Notes: generated from the sequence alone by a model not told the origin. A DNA stretch of 64,000 nt from Aurantiacibacter luteus (GCF_001010945.1 NZ_LBHB01000004.1:122494-186493); one strand, 5' to 3'. Positions 1 through 9,612 are shown, counted from the first letter of the stretch. Translations and numbers: made by a program.

Positions 1-102
1 CTCGTCGGCGGGGTTGGTCACCTGCGCCGCGGCCGGGACGGCGAGCGCCGTCATCGTTGCGAAGAGCGAAGCAGCAGCAAGGCTGCGAATGGACGTAAGC
101 AT
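1..102 (-). CDS. N-terminus of an exported protein (partial)
   Basis: The first 34 codons of a minus-strand gene that runs off the left edge. They encode a classical Sec signal peptide: a short charged start, a hydrophobic Ala/Leu core, and an Ala-rich cleavage region of the form PAAAQ. The ATG is preceded by AAGGA at normal spacing. The mature part is only a few residues, so no function can be given. Confidence 0.7.
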   Translation of the reverse strand, partial: MLTSIRSLAAASLFATMTALAVPAAAQVTNPADE

Positions 103-406
103 GGGCAATTTCCTTAAATTGCTGGTGTGAAAATGCTTCGTCCCACCTGCGCCAGCACGGCCCGCGCATCTTTGTTGTGCCCGATACCGCATTTGCGCAA
201 TCTTCATGCACTCTGATGCTGCACTGCACAAGGGATTTTCGCACACCCTTGTCGTGCCCCGGCAGGTGTGGGAAAATTGCATCACATTCAGCCTGCGATC
301 AGCAAAACCCGCCGAGGGGCGCGGGCATCCCGCTCAGGCCGGTGGCGCACCTCTGTTGCACCGCAGCGCCGAGCCATTATGTGACCGCCCGCAAAGACAA
401 CCGACC
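103..406. other. Intergenic region between divergent genes
   Basis: About 300 bases between the leftward exported-protein gene and the rightward phosphatase. It must hold both promoters. No reading frame here looks like a gene and no RNA is recognisable. The rightward frame stays open upstream of the chosen phosphatase start, but its translation there has no conserved character. Confidence 0.4.
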
Positions 407-1225
407 ATGTTCGAATTCCTCCGCTCCAGACTGGCCCCCGGCAAGGCCCCCGCTCGATCCAGGGGGCCGCGCGTGCCCGATGGCGAGCGAGTCTATGCCG
501 TGGGCGACATCCACGGGCGCAGCGACCTCTTCTCGGCGATGATCGACGCCATCGAGCACGATTTCGCCGAGGCGGGTGAGGGCGTGACCTCCACCGTCAT
601 CCTGCTCGGCGATCTCGTCGACCGCGGCCCCGACAGCGCGGGCGTGCTGTGGCTGGCGCGCAAGTGGGGCAAGCGGCGTCCCGTGCGCGTGCTGGCCGGC
701 AACCACGAGGAAATGATGCTCAAGAGCTTCGAGGACACCGATGTCCTCAAGCATTTCCTGCGTCATGGCGGGCGCGAGACGCTGCTGAGCTACGGCGTGG
801 ATCGCAAGGCATTTACCAAGGCCAGCATCGAGGAGGTGCGGGCCCTGCTGGCCGAGCACGTTCCTGCCAAGGACCGGCGTTTCATCGAGGGTTTCGAGGA
901 CATGGTACGGATTGGCGACTACGTTTTCGTCCATGCCGGGATCGAGCCGGGCGTGCCGCTGGACGAGCAGAAGACCCGCACGCTGCGCTGGATCCGCGAG
1001 CCCTTCCTCAGCCACGCGGGCGCGCACGAAGGCATGGTGGTGCACGGCCATACCATTACCGAGGGCGTGGAGGCCACGTCGAACCGCATCGGCATCGACA
1101 CCGGCGCCTATGCCAGCGGGCGGCTGACGGCGCTGGTGCTGGAGGGCGCGGAGCGGCGCCTTATCAGCGTTGTCGAGGGCAAGAAGGGCGTGTTCGCCGT
1201 GGAGAATTCCGCGCTTCCCGCCTGA
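407..1225 (+). CDS. Metallophosphoesterase, Ser/Thr protein phosphatase family
   Basis: A 272-residue calcineurin-like phosphoesterase. The metal-binding blocks appear in order: GDIHGR near residue 33, GDLVDRGPDS, GNHEEMM and HGHT near the C-terminus. This is the PPP-family layout, in which two metal ions activate water to hydrolyse a phosphomonoester. Bacterial members act as protein phosphatases or as diadenosine tetraphosphatase-like enzymes, and the substrate cannot be told here. The frame is open further upstream, but the ATG at 407 starts where family similarity begins. The convergent neighbour is rnpB. Confidence 0.85.
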   Translation: MFEFLRSRLAPGKAPARSRGPRVPDGERVYAVGDIHGRSDLFSAMIDAIEHDFAEAGEGVTSTVILLGDLVDRGPDSAGVLWLARKWGKRRPVRVLAGNHEEMMLKSFEDTDVLKHFLRHGGRETLLSYGVDRKAFTKASIEEVRALLAEHVPAKDRRFIEGFEDMVRIGDYVFVHAGIEPGVPLDEQKTRTLRWIREPFLSHAGAHEGMVVHGHTITEGVEATSNRIGIDTGAYASGRLTALVLEGAERRLISVVEGKKGVFAVENSALPA

Positions 1226-1239
1226 GGCGCGGATGGAGT

Positions 1240-1655
1240 GCCGGGGAGCCTGTAAGCCGGGTTCTGTCCCGCGACCGATATAGAACCTATCAGCGCCGCG
1301 GGGGCAGCCATTCATCTTACGCGGGGGATCGCTCCCGCCGCTCCAGCGACCAACCCGGGTCTCTCGCGGCGAAACGCCGTTGCCCCGAAAGGCGCGAGAC
1401 CCCTATGCGGTCTTGCTCCGGGTGGGGTTTGCCGTGCGGGCGCCGTTGCCGGAACCCCGGTGCGCCCTTGCCGCACCCTTTCACCCTTGCCTGTGCCCGC
1501 AAGCGGGCCATCGGCGGTTTGCTCTCTGTGGCACTTTCCCTCGGGTTCGGCCCGAAGGCTTCCCCGGGCGGGCGTTACCCGCCACCCATGTTTCGTGGAG
1601 CCCGGACTTTCCTCGGCCATCCTTGCGGACGGACGCGGCTGCCCGGCTCCCCGGC
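1240..1655 (-). ncRNA. rnpB: RNase P RNA, class A
   Basis: The catalytic RNA that matures tRNA 5' ends. On the minus strand the 5' part carries the universal GAGGAAAGTCCGGGCTCC block (around 1596-1615), and the 3' end carries the conserved AACCCGGCTTACAGGCTCC block. The two ends pair as helix P1: GCCGGGGAGCC at 1645-1655 against its complement at 1240-1250. The length of about 416 nt fits alphaproteobacterial class A RNAs. The ends are set from the P1 pairing and could be off by a few bases. Confidence 0.95.
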
Positions 1656-1680
1656 ACGAGCTTCCCTAGGCTCCGCCGCC

Positions 1681-4600
1681 TCAGTCGTCCAGCCGCCGCA
1701 CGTCGCTCGCCGGCGTGCCGAGCGGCGAGAGCGGGCGCGGGCGCAGAACCGGCACCGGCTCGGCGGCAATCTGCCGTTCGAGCAGGGCGACGGCGGCGGC
1801 GAGCTGCGCGTCTTCGCCCTCGAACCGCGCACGCGGCAGGTTCTCGACAGGATAGTCCGGCGCGACGCCCAGCCCCTCGATGATCCAGCTGCCGTCGAGC
1901 GAATACTGCGCGAACTCGGCGATGCGCACCGCGCCGTTGTCGGTCAGGCGATTGGCGTCGCCCAGCCAGATACCTGCCCCTGCCGTGCGCTGGCCCACCA
2001 GCGGGCCGATGCCGAGCGACTTGATGCCGGCGGCAAAGGTCTCGCCGTCGGAGTAGGTGCCTTCGTCGATAAGCACGGCGATATGGCCGCGGTAGGCGTC
2101 CTGCATGTTCGTCGTCACCCGGCCCGTACCGTCGGGAGAGGCCCAGAAGGCCCACGGTTGGCGCAGCAGCTGCGATATGAGGATGGAGTCGATGCTGCCG
2201 CCGTTGTTGCCGCGCACGTCGATGATGAGGCCGGGGCGGTCGAGCTGGGCGAAATAGTCGCGCGCGAAGCTGGCGATGTCGTCCGGCCCCATCGCCTGCA
2301 GGTGCAGGTAGCCCACGTCGCCGCCCGAAAGCTGCGCCGTGGCGGCGCGGCGGCCCTCCACGAAATCGAAGTACTGTGCAGCGCGCAGGCCCTGTCGGCC
2401 CATCGGCTCGACGATGGCGCTGACATTGCCTCCGCCACGCACGAGGTCGAGCCGCACCTGCTGCCCGGCCTTGCTGGCCAGCGCCATGCCGAGATCGGCC
2501 ATCGAAGCGACCGCGCGCCCGTCCACCCGGCGGATCACGTCGCCTTCGCGCACGTCCACGCCGGGCCGCCGCAGCGGCGGGCGGCGGGAGACGAGGTCGG
2601 CCTCGGCGCGGTAGATGCGATCGATCCTGAGGCCGCCCTGCGCCGGCGACAGGTCCGCACCGAGATAGGCCATCTCCGGATTCTCGCTGTCGCCCGGCAG
2701 GTCGCCGGGCCGCACCTGGCTGTGCAGGATGCCCAGCTGCGAGGCCATCTGCCCGAGGATCGTGTTGAGTTCCGCCCGGTGGCCGATGCGGTCGACCAGC
2801 GGCTCGAGCGAGGTGCGCACGCCGCGCCAGTCCACCCCGCGCATGGCGGGGTCGTAGGCGAAGTCGCGGTGCAGACGCCAGGCGTCGACGAACATCTGGT
2901 GCCATTCGGCGACCGGGTCGATGGTGAGCCGCCAGTCGCCCAGCCGCACGCGGTTCGGAGCGGGATCGTCGGGCATCTTGGCGGCGGCGGGGACCAGGGC
3001 ATAGACCGGCGCATCGGGCGAACCGGTCACGACGAGCGCGGTCTCCCCGTCGGCAGAAAGGTCGAACCCGCTCGCATCGGCGACGAAGACCTCCTCCTTT
3101 GCATCAAGCGTGTCGATCTTGATCGAGACGAGATCGTCGCCGCGCATGGTGTAGAGGAACCCTTCGCTGGCGCGCAGGAACTGGCCGACCCCGGCCTCGA
3201 CGGGGAGCTGGTAGAGACGGTCGGCGAGGCCGGAGAGGACGATGTTCGCGGGCGAGGTTTCGGCCTCGTCGCCATCGCTCTCGTCCTCGCTCTCCTCGCT
3301 GCCCGATGCCGCGGGCTCCTCCTCCGCGTCGTCCGAGGCGGTCAGCTCGTTCTCCTCGGTGAAGCGGAATTCGGCCGCGGGGTCGAGTTGCAGGGCATAG
3401 ACCTGCCCGCGGTCGGGGAAATCCACGCCCATGCTGCGCTCGTTCCACGGATGGCCGGGGCTGGGCGCGAAGTTGCGGTCGGAGATGAAATAGAGCCAGG
3501 CCCCGTCGTGGGCGAAGGCCGGTGCATAGGAATTGTAGCGGCCCGAGGTCCCCTGCACCCGCGCGCCGGTGGCAAGGCTCTGCACCCAAACGTTGGCGAT
3601 CGCGCCGCCCAGGCCCATCGTGTTCTCGGCATAGGCGATGTGCGTGCCGTCGGGCGAAAAGGCGATGTCGCGGAAAGGCGCGTAGTCGCCGGTGTCGTTT
3701 GCCGCGAGCAAGGTCACGCGCCCGGTGGCGACATCCACGCGCTGGAGCCGCGCCTGCTTGTCCCACACCACCAGTGTGCGCCCGTCGGGAGAGGCGGCGA
3801 AAGACAGGATGTAGGCATCATAACCGCGCGTCACCGGCACCGGCGCACCCGACCCGTCGGCGGCCATGGCGTAGATGTCGCCGCGGTCGCCCTGGTCGAG
3901 GATCATGAAGATGCGTTCGCCGTCCGGGCTCTCCACCGTTTCGCGGGCGCGGGCCTCCAGCGGGATCGCCAGCTCAACCCGCCGACGGCTGCCCGTGGCG
4001 CCGAGCGCCGCGCGGCCGCGTGCCGTCACCGCCACGCGCTCGCCCGAGGGCGACAACCGCGCCGAGGTGACGAGCGAGAGCGGGTTGGCGATGGTGCGAT
4101 TGCGGGTCTGTTCGCGGTCGGTGACGATATCGAGCGCGAGCGGGCGCATTGTGTTCGCGGCCAGCGAATAGACCTGGATGTCCGCGCCGTTCTGCAGGAA
4201 CACCTCGCCCCCGTCCATGCTCGCCTGGAGCACGGGGAAGGGCAGTGCGGCCGAGTGCTGGCGCGCGTCGCTGCCATCCTCCGCCACCGACCACACGGCA
4301 TCGCCGCCGCTCTTGTCGGAGACGAAATAGACGCGCCCGCCCGACGCCATCGGGAAGCGGATCTGCGCGCCGAAGTCGGGCAGCAACCGGGTCGCCTCGG
4401 CATTGGAGTCCATGGTCCAGCGCCACAGTTCGCCCATCGAACCGCCGCGGTAGAGCACGGCATTGTCGCGCGAGGAATCGTAGAGGCCGCGGCGGCTGAA
4501 GAAGAGCGTGCGCCCATCCGCGCCGAAGGTGGCATCGTTGGCGCGCCACAGCGGGATGGCGACTGGCTCGCCGCCTTCGGGCGCGACGGTATAGAGCGTG

Positions 4601-5007
4601 GAGGTCTGCCCGCCCTGTTCGCCCATCGCGGCGAAGATCACTTGTCCGTCGGGCGTCCAGCCCACCGTGCGGACCGAACCGCCGAGGAAGGTCAGCCGCC
4701 GCGGCGCGCCGCCCGCCAGCGGCATGACGTAGACGTCGGCGGGGCTGTCGTAGGAGGCGGTAAAGGCCAGCCAGCGCCCGTCGGGGGAGATCTGCGGATC
4801 GGCCTCCACCTCCTCGTGGTTGGTCAGGCGGATGGCGCTGCCGCCGGTGCGCGGGGCGCGCCACAGGTCGCCCTCGCTGGCGAAGACGAAGACGTCGTCG
4901 TGCGCCTCGGGATATTGGTAGAAGCCCTCTTCGGCGGCGGCGGGCGCTGCAGTGCTGAAGGCGAGCGCCAGCGTGCTGGCGGCAAGGGCGAGGCGAGTGC
5001 GGATCAT
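1681..5007 (-). CDS. Tricorn-like protease, S41 family
   Basis: A 1108-residue exported protease. An N-terminal signal peptide ends near residue 25 (APAAAEE). A long beta-propeller part (roughly 30-600) has repeated SPDGR/FSPDGT blades. A low-complexity acidic stretch (EEEPAASGSEESEDESDGDE) comes next, then a PDZ domain around 760-850 and a C-terminal S41 peptidase core. The likely nucleophile is S986 in TYSDGE, after the DVRGNNGG motif. This is the order seen in archaeal tricorn and in bacterial homologues, which degrade oligopeptides. The signal peptide places it in the periplasm. It lies just downstream of the amidase on the same strand. Confidence 0.9.
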   Translation of the reverse strand: MIRTRLALAASTLALAFSTAAPAAAEEGFYQYPEAHDDVFVFASEGDLWRAPRTGGSAIRLTNHEEVEADPQISPDGRWLAFTASYDSPADVYVMPLAGGAPRRLTFLGGSVRTVGWTPDGQVIFAAMGEQGGQTSTLYTVAPEGGEPVAIPLWRANDATFGADGRTLFFSRRGLYDSSRDNAVLYRGGSMGELWRWTMDSNAEATRLLPDFGAQIRFPMASGGRVYFVSDKSGGDAVWSVAEDGSDARQHSAALPFPVLQASMDGGEVFLQNGADIQVYSLAANTMRPLALDIVTDREQTRNRTIANPLSLVTSARLSPSGERVAVTARGRAALGATGSRRRVELAIPLEARARETVESPDGERIFMILDQGDRGDIYAMAADGSGAPVPVTRGYDAYILSFAASPDGRTLVVWDKQARLQRVDVATGRVTLLAANDTGDYAPFRDIAFSPDGTHIAYAENTMGLGGAIANVWVQSLATGARVQGTSGRYNSYAPAFAHDGAWLYFISDRNFAPSPGHPWNERSMGVDFPDRGQVYALQLDPAAEFRFTEENELTASDDAEEEPAASGSEESEDESDGDEAETSPANIVLSGLADRLYQLPVEAGVGQFLRASEGFLYTMRGDDLVSIKIDTLDAKEEVFVADASGFDLSADGETALVVTGSPDAPVYALVPAAAKMPDDPAPNRVRLGDWRLTIDPVAEWHQMFVDAWRLHRDFAYDPAMRGVDWRGVRTSLEPLVDRIGHRAELNTILGQMASQLGILHSQVRPGDLPGDSENPEMAYLGADLSPAQGGLRIDRIYRAEADLVSRRPPLRRPGVDVREGDVIRRVDGRAVASMADLGMALASKAGQQVRLDLVRGGGNVSAIVEPMGRQGLRAAQYFDFVEGRRAATAQLSGGDVGYLHLQAMGPDDIASFARDYFAQLDRPGLIIDVRGNNGGSIDSILISQLLRQPWAFWASPDGTGRVTTNMQDAYRGHIAVLIDEGTYSDGETFAAGIKSLGIGPLVGQRTAGAGIWLGDANRLTDNGAVRIAEFAQYSLDGSWIIEGLGVAPDYPVENLPRARFEGEDAQLAAAVALLERQIAAEPVPVLRPRPLSPLGTPASDVRRLDD

Positions 5008-5085
5008 GTGTGGTTTCCCCCGAAACGGTGTGCCGCGGGAATGCTGGCAACGACGAGGCTTCGCAAGCGCTATTCGACGATCCGC

Positions 5086-5790
5086 CTAGCGGTGCGCGCC
5101 CCGGTCGCGGTCGAGCAGCAGCTGGAACAGGATGGCGCGAATCTCGCCGTCGATCTCGCCGTCGATCCGCTCCGGCCGCCAGCGCCGCTGGAAGGCCTCG
5201 ACGGCCTTGTGCCCGTCGGTGATGTCGTAGCCGAATCGCTCCAGCGCGAGATAGAAGCTGGCGTCGTTGTCGAAGGGATCGCCACGCTCGAGCTTCTCCG
5301 GCCGGGGCAGGCAGAGCTTGTACTCGGCGAGGCGGTCCCACGGGAACATCTCGCCCGGATCGATCTTGCGCGCAGGCGCCACGTCGGAGTGACCTACGAC
5401 GTTCGCGCGCGGGATGTCGTGCCGCTTCACGATCCGCGCGAGCAGCGGCACAAGCGCCTCGAACTGCGCGTCGGAAAAGGCGCGATAACCGTTGGCGTGA
5501 CCGGGGTGGTCGAGCTCGATGCCGATAGAGGCGGAATTCACGTCCCGGTGGCCGCGCCAGTAGGAGAGACCGGCGTGCCAAGCGCGCTTGTCCTCGGGCA
5601 CCAGCCGCACGACCTCGCCGGCCTCGGAGATGCAGTAATGCGCGCTGACCTTGGCTTCGGGATCGCACATCCGGGCGATGGCGGTCTCGACCGGCTGCAT
5701 CTCGGTGTAGTGCAGCACGACCATCGTCACGGGCAGGGCGCGCTCGTCGAAATTGGGCGAGAGTTCCTCGCGGTGGACGAGCTCGTCCAT
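5086..5790 (-). CDS. N-acetylmuramoyl-L-alanine amidase, AmpD/amidase_2 family
   Basis: A 234-residue zinc amidase that cuts the bond between MurNAc and L-Ala in peptidoglycan or its anhydro fragments. The zinc-site motifs are VVLHYTEM near residue 25, SIGIELDHPGH and VVGHSDVAPARKIDPGEMFPW. No signal peptide is seen, which favours a cytoplasmic AmpD-like role in wall recycling. The C-terminal part with FGYDITDG and an alpha-helical end resembles a peptidoglycan-binding fold. It starts five bases after chpT stops, so the two are probably co-transcribed. Confidence 0.9.
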   Translation of the reverse strand: MDELVHREELSPNFDERALPVTMVVLHYTEMQPVETAIARMCDPEAKVSAHYCISEAGEVVRLVPEDKRAWHAGLSYWRGHRDVNSASIGIELDHPGHANGYRAFSDAQFEALVPLLARIVKRHDIPRANVVGHSDVAPARKIDPGEMFPWDRLAEYKLCLPRPEKLERGDPFDNDASFYLALERFGYDITDGHKAVEAFQRRWRPERIDGEIDGEIRAILFQLLLDRDRGAHR

Positions 5791-5795
5791 CGAGG

Positions 5796-6449
5796 TCAGC
5801 CGATCATGCCGTCGGGGTCGGGCAGCACCGCGCCCAACACCAGCGCCCCCTCGCTCTGCGCAAACTGCACCCCGCCGCCGAGGCTGGTGGCTAGCTCGCG
5901 GATCATGTGCGCGGGCGCGGTCTTGCCGGAAAGCTCGGCCGGGTCGAGCTCGCCCGCCAGCGCCTCGCCCACCTTGGCGTCGAACGCGATGCGCGGACCG
6001 GCGGCGCGGATGGCGATCTCGGTCGTGCCGCCGCTGCGCTCCGCGCCCACCGCCAGCGTGCCGCCGCGCACCAGCGCGTCGAGGCCGATCGAGGCGAGGT
6101 TGAGCAGCACCTTGACCGCAGGCTTGACCAGGCTCTGCTCGCCCACGGCCCATTCGAGCGTCACCCGCTCGTCGTTGGCGGTGAGCGATTGCAGCACCTC
6201 GCGCGGCTCCTCGGCCGGGACCATTTCGCCGAAGCCGCCGGCGGCACCATAGGCGAGGCGGAAGAACTTGAGCTTGCTGGCCGAGGTGCGCGCGCTCTGT
6301 TCGAGCAGGTCGAGGCAGCGCTGGCGCATCTCCGGATCGCGCTCGTCGGCGAGCAGCTCCAGCCCGTTGTTGAGCGCGCCCACGGGGCTCAGCATGTCGT
6401 GGCACAGGCGCGAGCAGAGAAGGGCGGCAAGATCGATGGAGGAGTTCAT
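5796..6449 (-). CDS. chpT: Histidine phosphotransferase ChpT
   Basis: A 217-residue protein with the ChpT hallmark SRLCHDMLSPVGALNNGLELL at its N-terminus. The His of LCHD is the phosphorylated residue. The rest is a degenerate histidine-kinase-like ATPase fold that does not bind ATP in studied members. In alphaproteobacteria ChpT passes phosphate from CckA to CtrA and CpdR, which control the cell cycle or motility and phage-like genes. It is the middle gene of a three-gene minus-strand operon. A GGAGG-type site precedes the ATG. Confidence 0.9.
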   Translation of the reverse strand: MNSSIDLAALLCSRLCHDMLSPVGALNNGLELLADERDPEMRQRCLDLLEQSARTSASKLKFFRLAYGAAGGFGEMVPAEEPREVLQSLTANDERVTLEWAVGEQSLVKPAVKVLLNLASIGLDALVRGGTLAVGAERSGGTTEIAIRAAGPRIAFDAKVGEALAGELDPAELSGKTAPAHMIRELATSLGGGVQFAQSEGALVLGAVLPDPDGMIG

Positions 6450-6459
6450 GGCGCGCCTC

Positions 6460-6855
6460 CTAGCGGGTTGGCATGGCGAGGGAAAGCGGCTCGAAGCCGC
6501 CGGGCGCATCGCGCCACCAAGTCGTCGCACCGGGCGCAATGACCGCCCAGATCGCCCCGTCGCCGGCCGCCATGGCCTGATCCGTGGCGGAGGGCCTGGC
6601 GGGGCCATGCGGGTGGGAGTGGAAATAGCCGAGTACCTGAGGGCCGCCCGCGCGCGCGGCCCGGTGCGCGTCAATCAGCGCCTGCGGGTCGATCTCGAAC
6701 CGAGTGGCGGGCGCGGGGTGGACGTTGGCGGCGGGGATTATCGCCTCGATCCGCTCGGCAGAGCCGGTCAGGATGCCGCAGCATTCGAGCGGATGGTGCG
6801 CGGCGGCTTCAGCAGCGAGCTGCTCGAGCAACGCGCTTGAGACTTCGATAGGCAT
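6460..6855 (-). CDS. JAMM/MPN+ metallopeptidase-like protein (Mov34 family)
   Basis: A 131-residue prokaryotic JAB1/MPN domain. All zinc-site residues are visible: E24 in PLECCG, then H79-x-H81 and S89-x-x-D92 in HSHPHGPARPSATD. Bacterial relatives remove small sulphur-carrier or ubiquitin-like proteins from targets, or cut C-terminal extensions. No partner is encoded beside it. It heads the operon with chpT and the amidase, and its start lies five bases from the divergent pseudouridine synthase start. Confidence 0.85.
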   Translation of the reverse strand: MPIEVSSALLEQLAAEAAAHHPLECCGILTGSAERIEAIIPAANVHPAPATRFEIDPQALIDAHRAARAGGPQVLGYFHSHPHGPARPSATDQAMAAGDGAIWAVIAPGATTWWRDAPGGFEPLSLAMPTR

Positions 6856-6860
6856 GACGC

Positions 6861-7826
6861 ATGAGCTCTAGCATGGCGACACGCGAAACCCGCACAGGAA
6901 AGCTTGCGAGCGAGGGCCGGCTCGACAAGGTGCTGGCCGAGGCGACCGGGCTTTCGCGCGAGAGGGTAAAGGCGCTGATTGGCGAGGGGCAGGTCGAGGT
7001 GGACGGGCAAGTCGCCACCAGCCCTTCGTCAAAGCTATCAGGCGGCGAGACGTTCGCCGTCCACATTCCGCTCCCAGCCGATCCACAGGCCTATCCACAG
7101 GACATCCCGGTCGTCGTGGTGTTCGAGGACGAGCATCTGATCGTGGTCGACAAGCCCGCGGGCATGGTCGTGCATCCGGCGGCGGGCAATCCCGACGGCA
7201 CGCTGGTGAACGCGCTGCTGCACCACTGCGGCGGCTCGCTGAGCGGTATCGGCGGCGTGGCGCGGCCGGGCATCGTCCACCGGATCGACAAGGATACCTC
7301 GGGCCTGCTGGTGGTCGCCAAGAGCGACGCCGCGCACGAGGGACTGGCGCGCCAGTTCGCCGACCATTCGCTGGAGCGCGCCTATCTCGCCGTTACCGCC
7401 GGCCTGCCGAGCCTGGGGGCCGGCACCGTTGATGCGCGACTGGGCCGTTCCGACGCCGACCGCAAGAAAATGGCGGTGCTGCCCAAGGATTCCTCGCGCG
7501 GCAAACGGGCAGTCACCCATTACAAGGTGCTGAAGCCGCTCGACCATGCCGCACTGGTCGAATGCCGGCTGGAAACCGGGCGGACCCACCAGGTGCGGGT
7601 TCACCTTGCATCAATCGGTCATCCGCTATTGGGAGACCCTGTCTATGGACGTTCCCCATCCGCGCTGAAACCGCTCATGAAGCGACTCGATTTCCGCCGC
7701 CAGGCACTCCACGCGGCGGTGCTCGGGTTCGTTCATCCGGTGACGGGGCACGCCCTGTCGTTTTCCAGCGAAATGCCCTCCGATATGGCGGAACTAATCG
7801 ACGAACTGGGTCATTCAAATCGATGA
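6861..7826 (+). CDS. Large-subunit rRNA pseudouridine synthase, RluD-type
   Basis: A 321-residue protein with an N-terminal S4 RNA-binding domain (about 18-70) and a RluA-family catalytic domain. The catalytic Asp is D143 in HRIDKDTSGLLVVAKS. A later block with ETGRTHQVRVH is also typical. RluD modifies uridines in helix 69 of 23S rRNA. An in-frame ATG at 6873 is an equally possible start. The gene is divergent from the JAMM gene with almost no spacer, so their promoters must overlap each other's coding starts. Confidence 0.85.
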   Translation: MSSSMATRETRTGKLASEGRLDKVLAEATGLSRERVKALIGEGQVEVDGQVATSPSSKLSGGETFAVHIPLPADPQAYPQDIPVVVVFEDEHLIVVDKPAGMVVHPAAGNPDGTLVNALLHHCGGSLSGIGGVARPGIVHRIDKDTSGLLVVAKSDAAHEGLARQFADHSLERAYLAVTAGLPSLGAGTVDARLGRSDADRKKMAVLPKDSSRGKRAVTHYKVLKPLDHAALVECRLETGRTHQVRVHLASIGHPLLGDPVYGRSPSALKPLMKRLDFRRQALHAAVLGFVHPVTGHALSFSSEMPSDMAELIDELGHSNR

Positions 7827-7952
7827 ATTGCACCCTATATCGCACGCGCATCGTGTATGAGGGTTATGCACATGCAAAAGTGGCCGCAACGGCCGGGTGC
7901 CCAGCAGGGGCCCGACAGCAGCGGTCGACGACGAGAAAGGTTTGGGACCACT

Positions 7953-8852
7953 GTGAGTAATACACGAAAGAGCGTGCCAGCGCTCAGCGGAGAGCAGAGC
8001 CTCAACCGCTATCTGGCTGAGATCAAGAAATTCCCCGTCCTTACCGCCGAGCAGGAATACATGCTCGCCAAGCGGTACGAGGAGCACGAGGATCCCGACG
8101 CCGCGGCGCAGCTGGTGCAGAGCCACCTGCGGCTCGTGGCCAAGATCGCCATGGGTTATCGCGGCTACGGCCTGCCTGTCAGCGACCTCATTTCCGAGGG
8201 CAACGTGGGCCTGATGCAGGGCGTCAAGAAGTTCGAGGCGGACCGCGGCTTCCGCCTGGCGACCTATGCCATGTGGTGGATCAAGGCGAGCATCCAGGAA
8301 TTCATCCTGCGCTCGTGGAGCCTCGTGAAGATGGGCACCACCGCGGCGCAGAAGAAGCTGTTCTTCAACCTTCGCCGGATGAAGAAGCAGCTTGAGGCCT
8401 ACGAGGATTCGGACCTCCATCCCGACGACGTGACAAAGATCGCGACCGATCTCGGCGTGCCCGAGCAGGAAGTGATCAACATGAACCGCCGGATGATGAT
8501 GGGCGGCGACGGCTCGCTCAACGTCTCGATGCGCAACGGCGAGGAAGGCAGCGGCGAGTGGCAGGACTGGTTGCAGGACGACCGCCCGCTGCAGGACGAG
8601 ACGGTGGCCGATGCCGAGGAAGCCACGGTGCGCCGCGAGATGCTGATCGAGGCGATGGATGCGCTGAACGACCGCGAGAAGCATATCCTCACCGAGCGCC
8701 GCCTGACGGAAAACCCGCAGACGCTGGAAGAGCTTTCGCAGGTCTACGATGTCAGCCGCGAACGCATCCGCCAGATCGAGGTGCGGGCCTTCGAGAAACT
8801 GCAAAAGGCGATGCAGCGAATCGCGACGGAGCGATTGCTGCCCGCGATGTGA
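7953..8852 (+). CDS. rpoH: RNA polymerase sigma-32 factor RpoH
   Basis: A heat-shock sigma factor of 299 residues. Region 2 (SEGNVGLMQGVKKFEADRGF), the RpoH box (QKKLFFNLRRMKKQ) and the region 4 helix-turn-helix (SQVYDVSRERIRQIEVRAF) are all present. The GTG at 7953 is chosen because the protein then begins SNTRKSVPALSGEQSLNRYL, the usual N-terminus of sphingomonad RpoH. An upstream in-frame ATG would add an unconserved stretch. A terminator hairpin follows the stop. Confidence 0.93.
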   Translation: MSNTRKSVPALSGEQSLNRYLAEIKKFPVLTAEQEYMLAKRYEEHEDPDAAAQLVQSHLRLVAKIAMGYRGYGLPVSDLISEGNVGLMQGVKKFEADRGFRLATYAMWWIKASIQEFILRSWSLVKMGTTAAQKKLFFNLRRMKKQLEAYEDSDLHPDDVTKIATDLGVPEQEVINMNRRMMMGGDGSLNVSMRNGEEGSGEWQDWLQDDRPLQDETVADAEEATVRREMLIEAMDALNDREKHILTERRLTENPQTLEELSQVYDVSRERIRQIEVRAFEKLQKAMQRIATERLLPAM

Positions 8853-8877
8853 GGCACTAGACATTAGCAACAGCATG

Positions 8878-8912
8878 AGGGGTCGGGCGGAAACGTCCGG
8901 CCCCTTTCGTTT
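8878..8912 (+). terminator. Rho-independent terminator after rpoH
   Basis: An inverted repeat, GGGGTCGGGCG / CGTCCGGCCCC, around a GAAA-type loop is followed by TTTCGTTT. It lies 25 bases after the rpoH stop and in front of mtgA. Confidence 0.75.
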
Positions 8913-8940
8913 GCGCGGCGGCGGCGGTAGGGCAGCGCCC

Positions 8941-9612
8941 ATGGCGCTCCGCATCCTCAGGTTCCTCGCAAAGTTCGTGGTCGTCTTCGTCGTGTTCAGC
9001 GTGGCGCTGACACTGCTCTTGCGCTTCGTCCCGGTCACCTGGACCGCCACCATGCTGATGGACGAGCGCAGCGTGACGCGCGACTGGGAGCCGCTCTCAA
9101 GCATCGACCGTAACATGGTGAGCGCTGTCATCGCAGCGGAGGACGGCAAGTTCTGCAGTCATGACGGCTTCGACCGCAAGGCGATCGAGCAGGCGCTGGA
9201 GGAACGTGCCTCGGGCGAGCGGCAACGCGGGGCCTCGACCATCAGCCAGCAGACCGCCAAGAACGTGTTTCTGTGGCAGGGCGGCGGTTGGTTCCGCAAA
9301 GGGCTGGAGGCCTATTTCACCTTCCTGATCGAAAACCTGTGGGACAAGCGGCGGATCATGGAGGTCTATCTCAACGTTGCCGAGACGGGCCTCGGCACAT
9401 ACGGCGTGGAGGCCGGGTCGCAGCGCTACTTCGGCCACTCCGCCGCGCGCCTGACGCAGGACGAGGCGAGCCGCATCGCCGCCGTCCTCCCCAGCCCGAA
9501 GACGCGCGAGGCGGTCAATCCGGGCGGCTTCACCCGCCGCTACGGCAACACCATCGAGCGCCGCATCGGCCAGGTCCGCCGCGACGGACTGGACGAGTGC
9601 GTGTACGATTGA
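8941..9612 (+). CDS. mtgA: Monofunctional peptidoglycan transglycosylase MtgA
   Basis: A 223-residue glycosyltransferase family 51 enzyme that polymerises lipid II into glycan strands at the inner membrane. An N-terminal membrane anchor spans about residues 9-29. The catalytic Glu is E67 in AAEDGKF, and GASTISQQTAKNVFLW and RIMEVYLNVAETG follow in the family's order. There is no transpeptidase domain. The start is the ATG that begins the anchor. Confidence 0.92.
   Translation: MALRILRFLAKFVVVFVVFSVALTLLLRFVPVTWTATMLMDERSVTRDWEPLSSIDRNMVSAVIAAEDGKFCSHDGFDRKAIEQALEERASGERQRGASTISQQTAKNVFLWQGGGWFRKGLEAYFTFLIENLWDKRRIMEVYLNVAETGLGTYGVEAGSQRYFGHSAARLTQDEASRIAAVLPSPKTREAVNPGGFTRRYGNTIERRIGQVRRDGLDECVYD

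Noticed and set aside
649..6252. A very long plus-strand open frame of 1867 codons
   Set aside because: It runs antisense over the tricorn protease and amidase genes. Its translation is Arg/Ala/His-rich with no domain, as expected from the high-GC complement.
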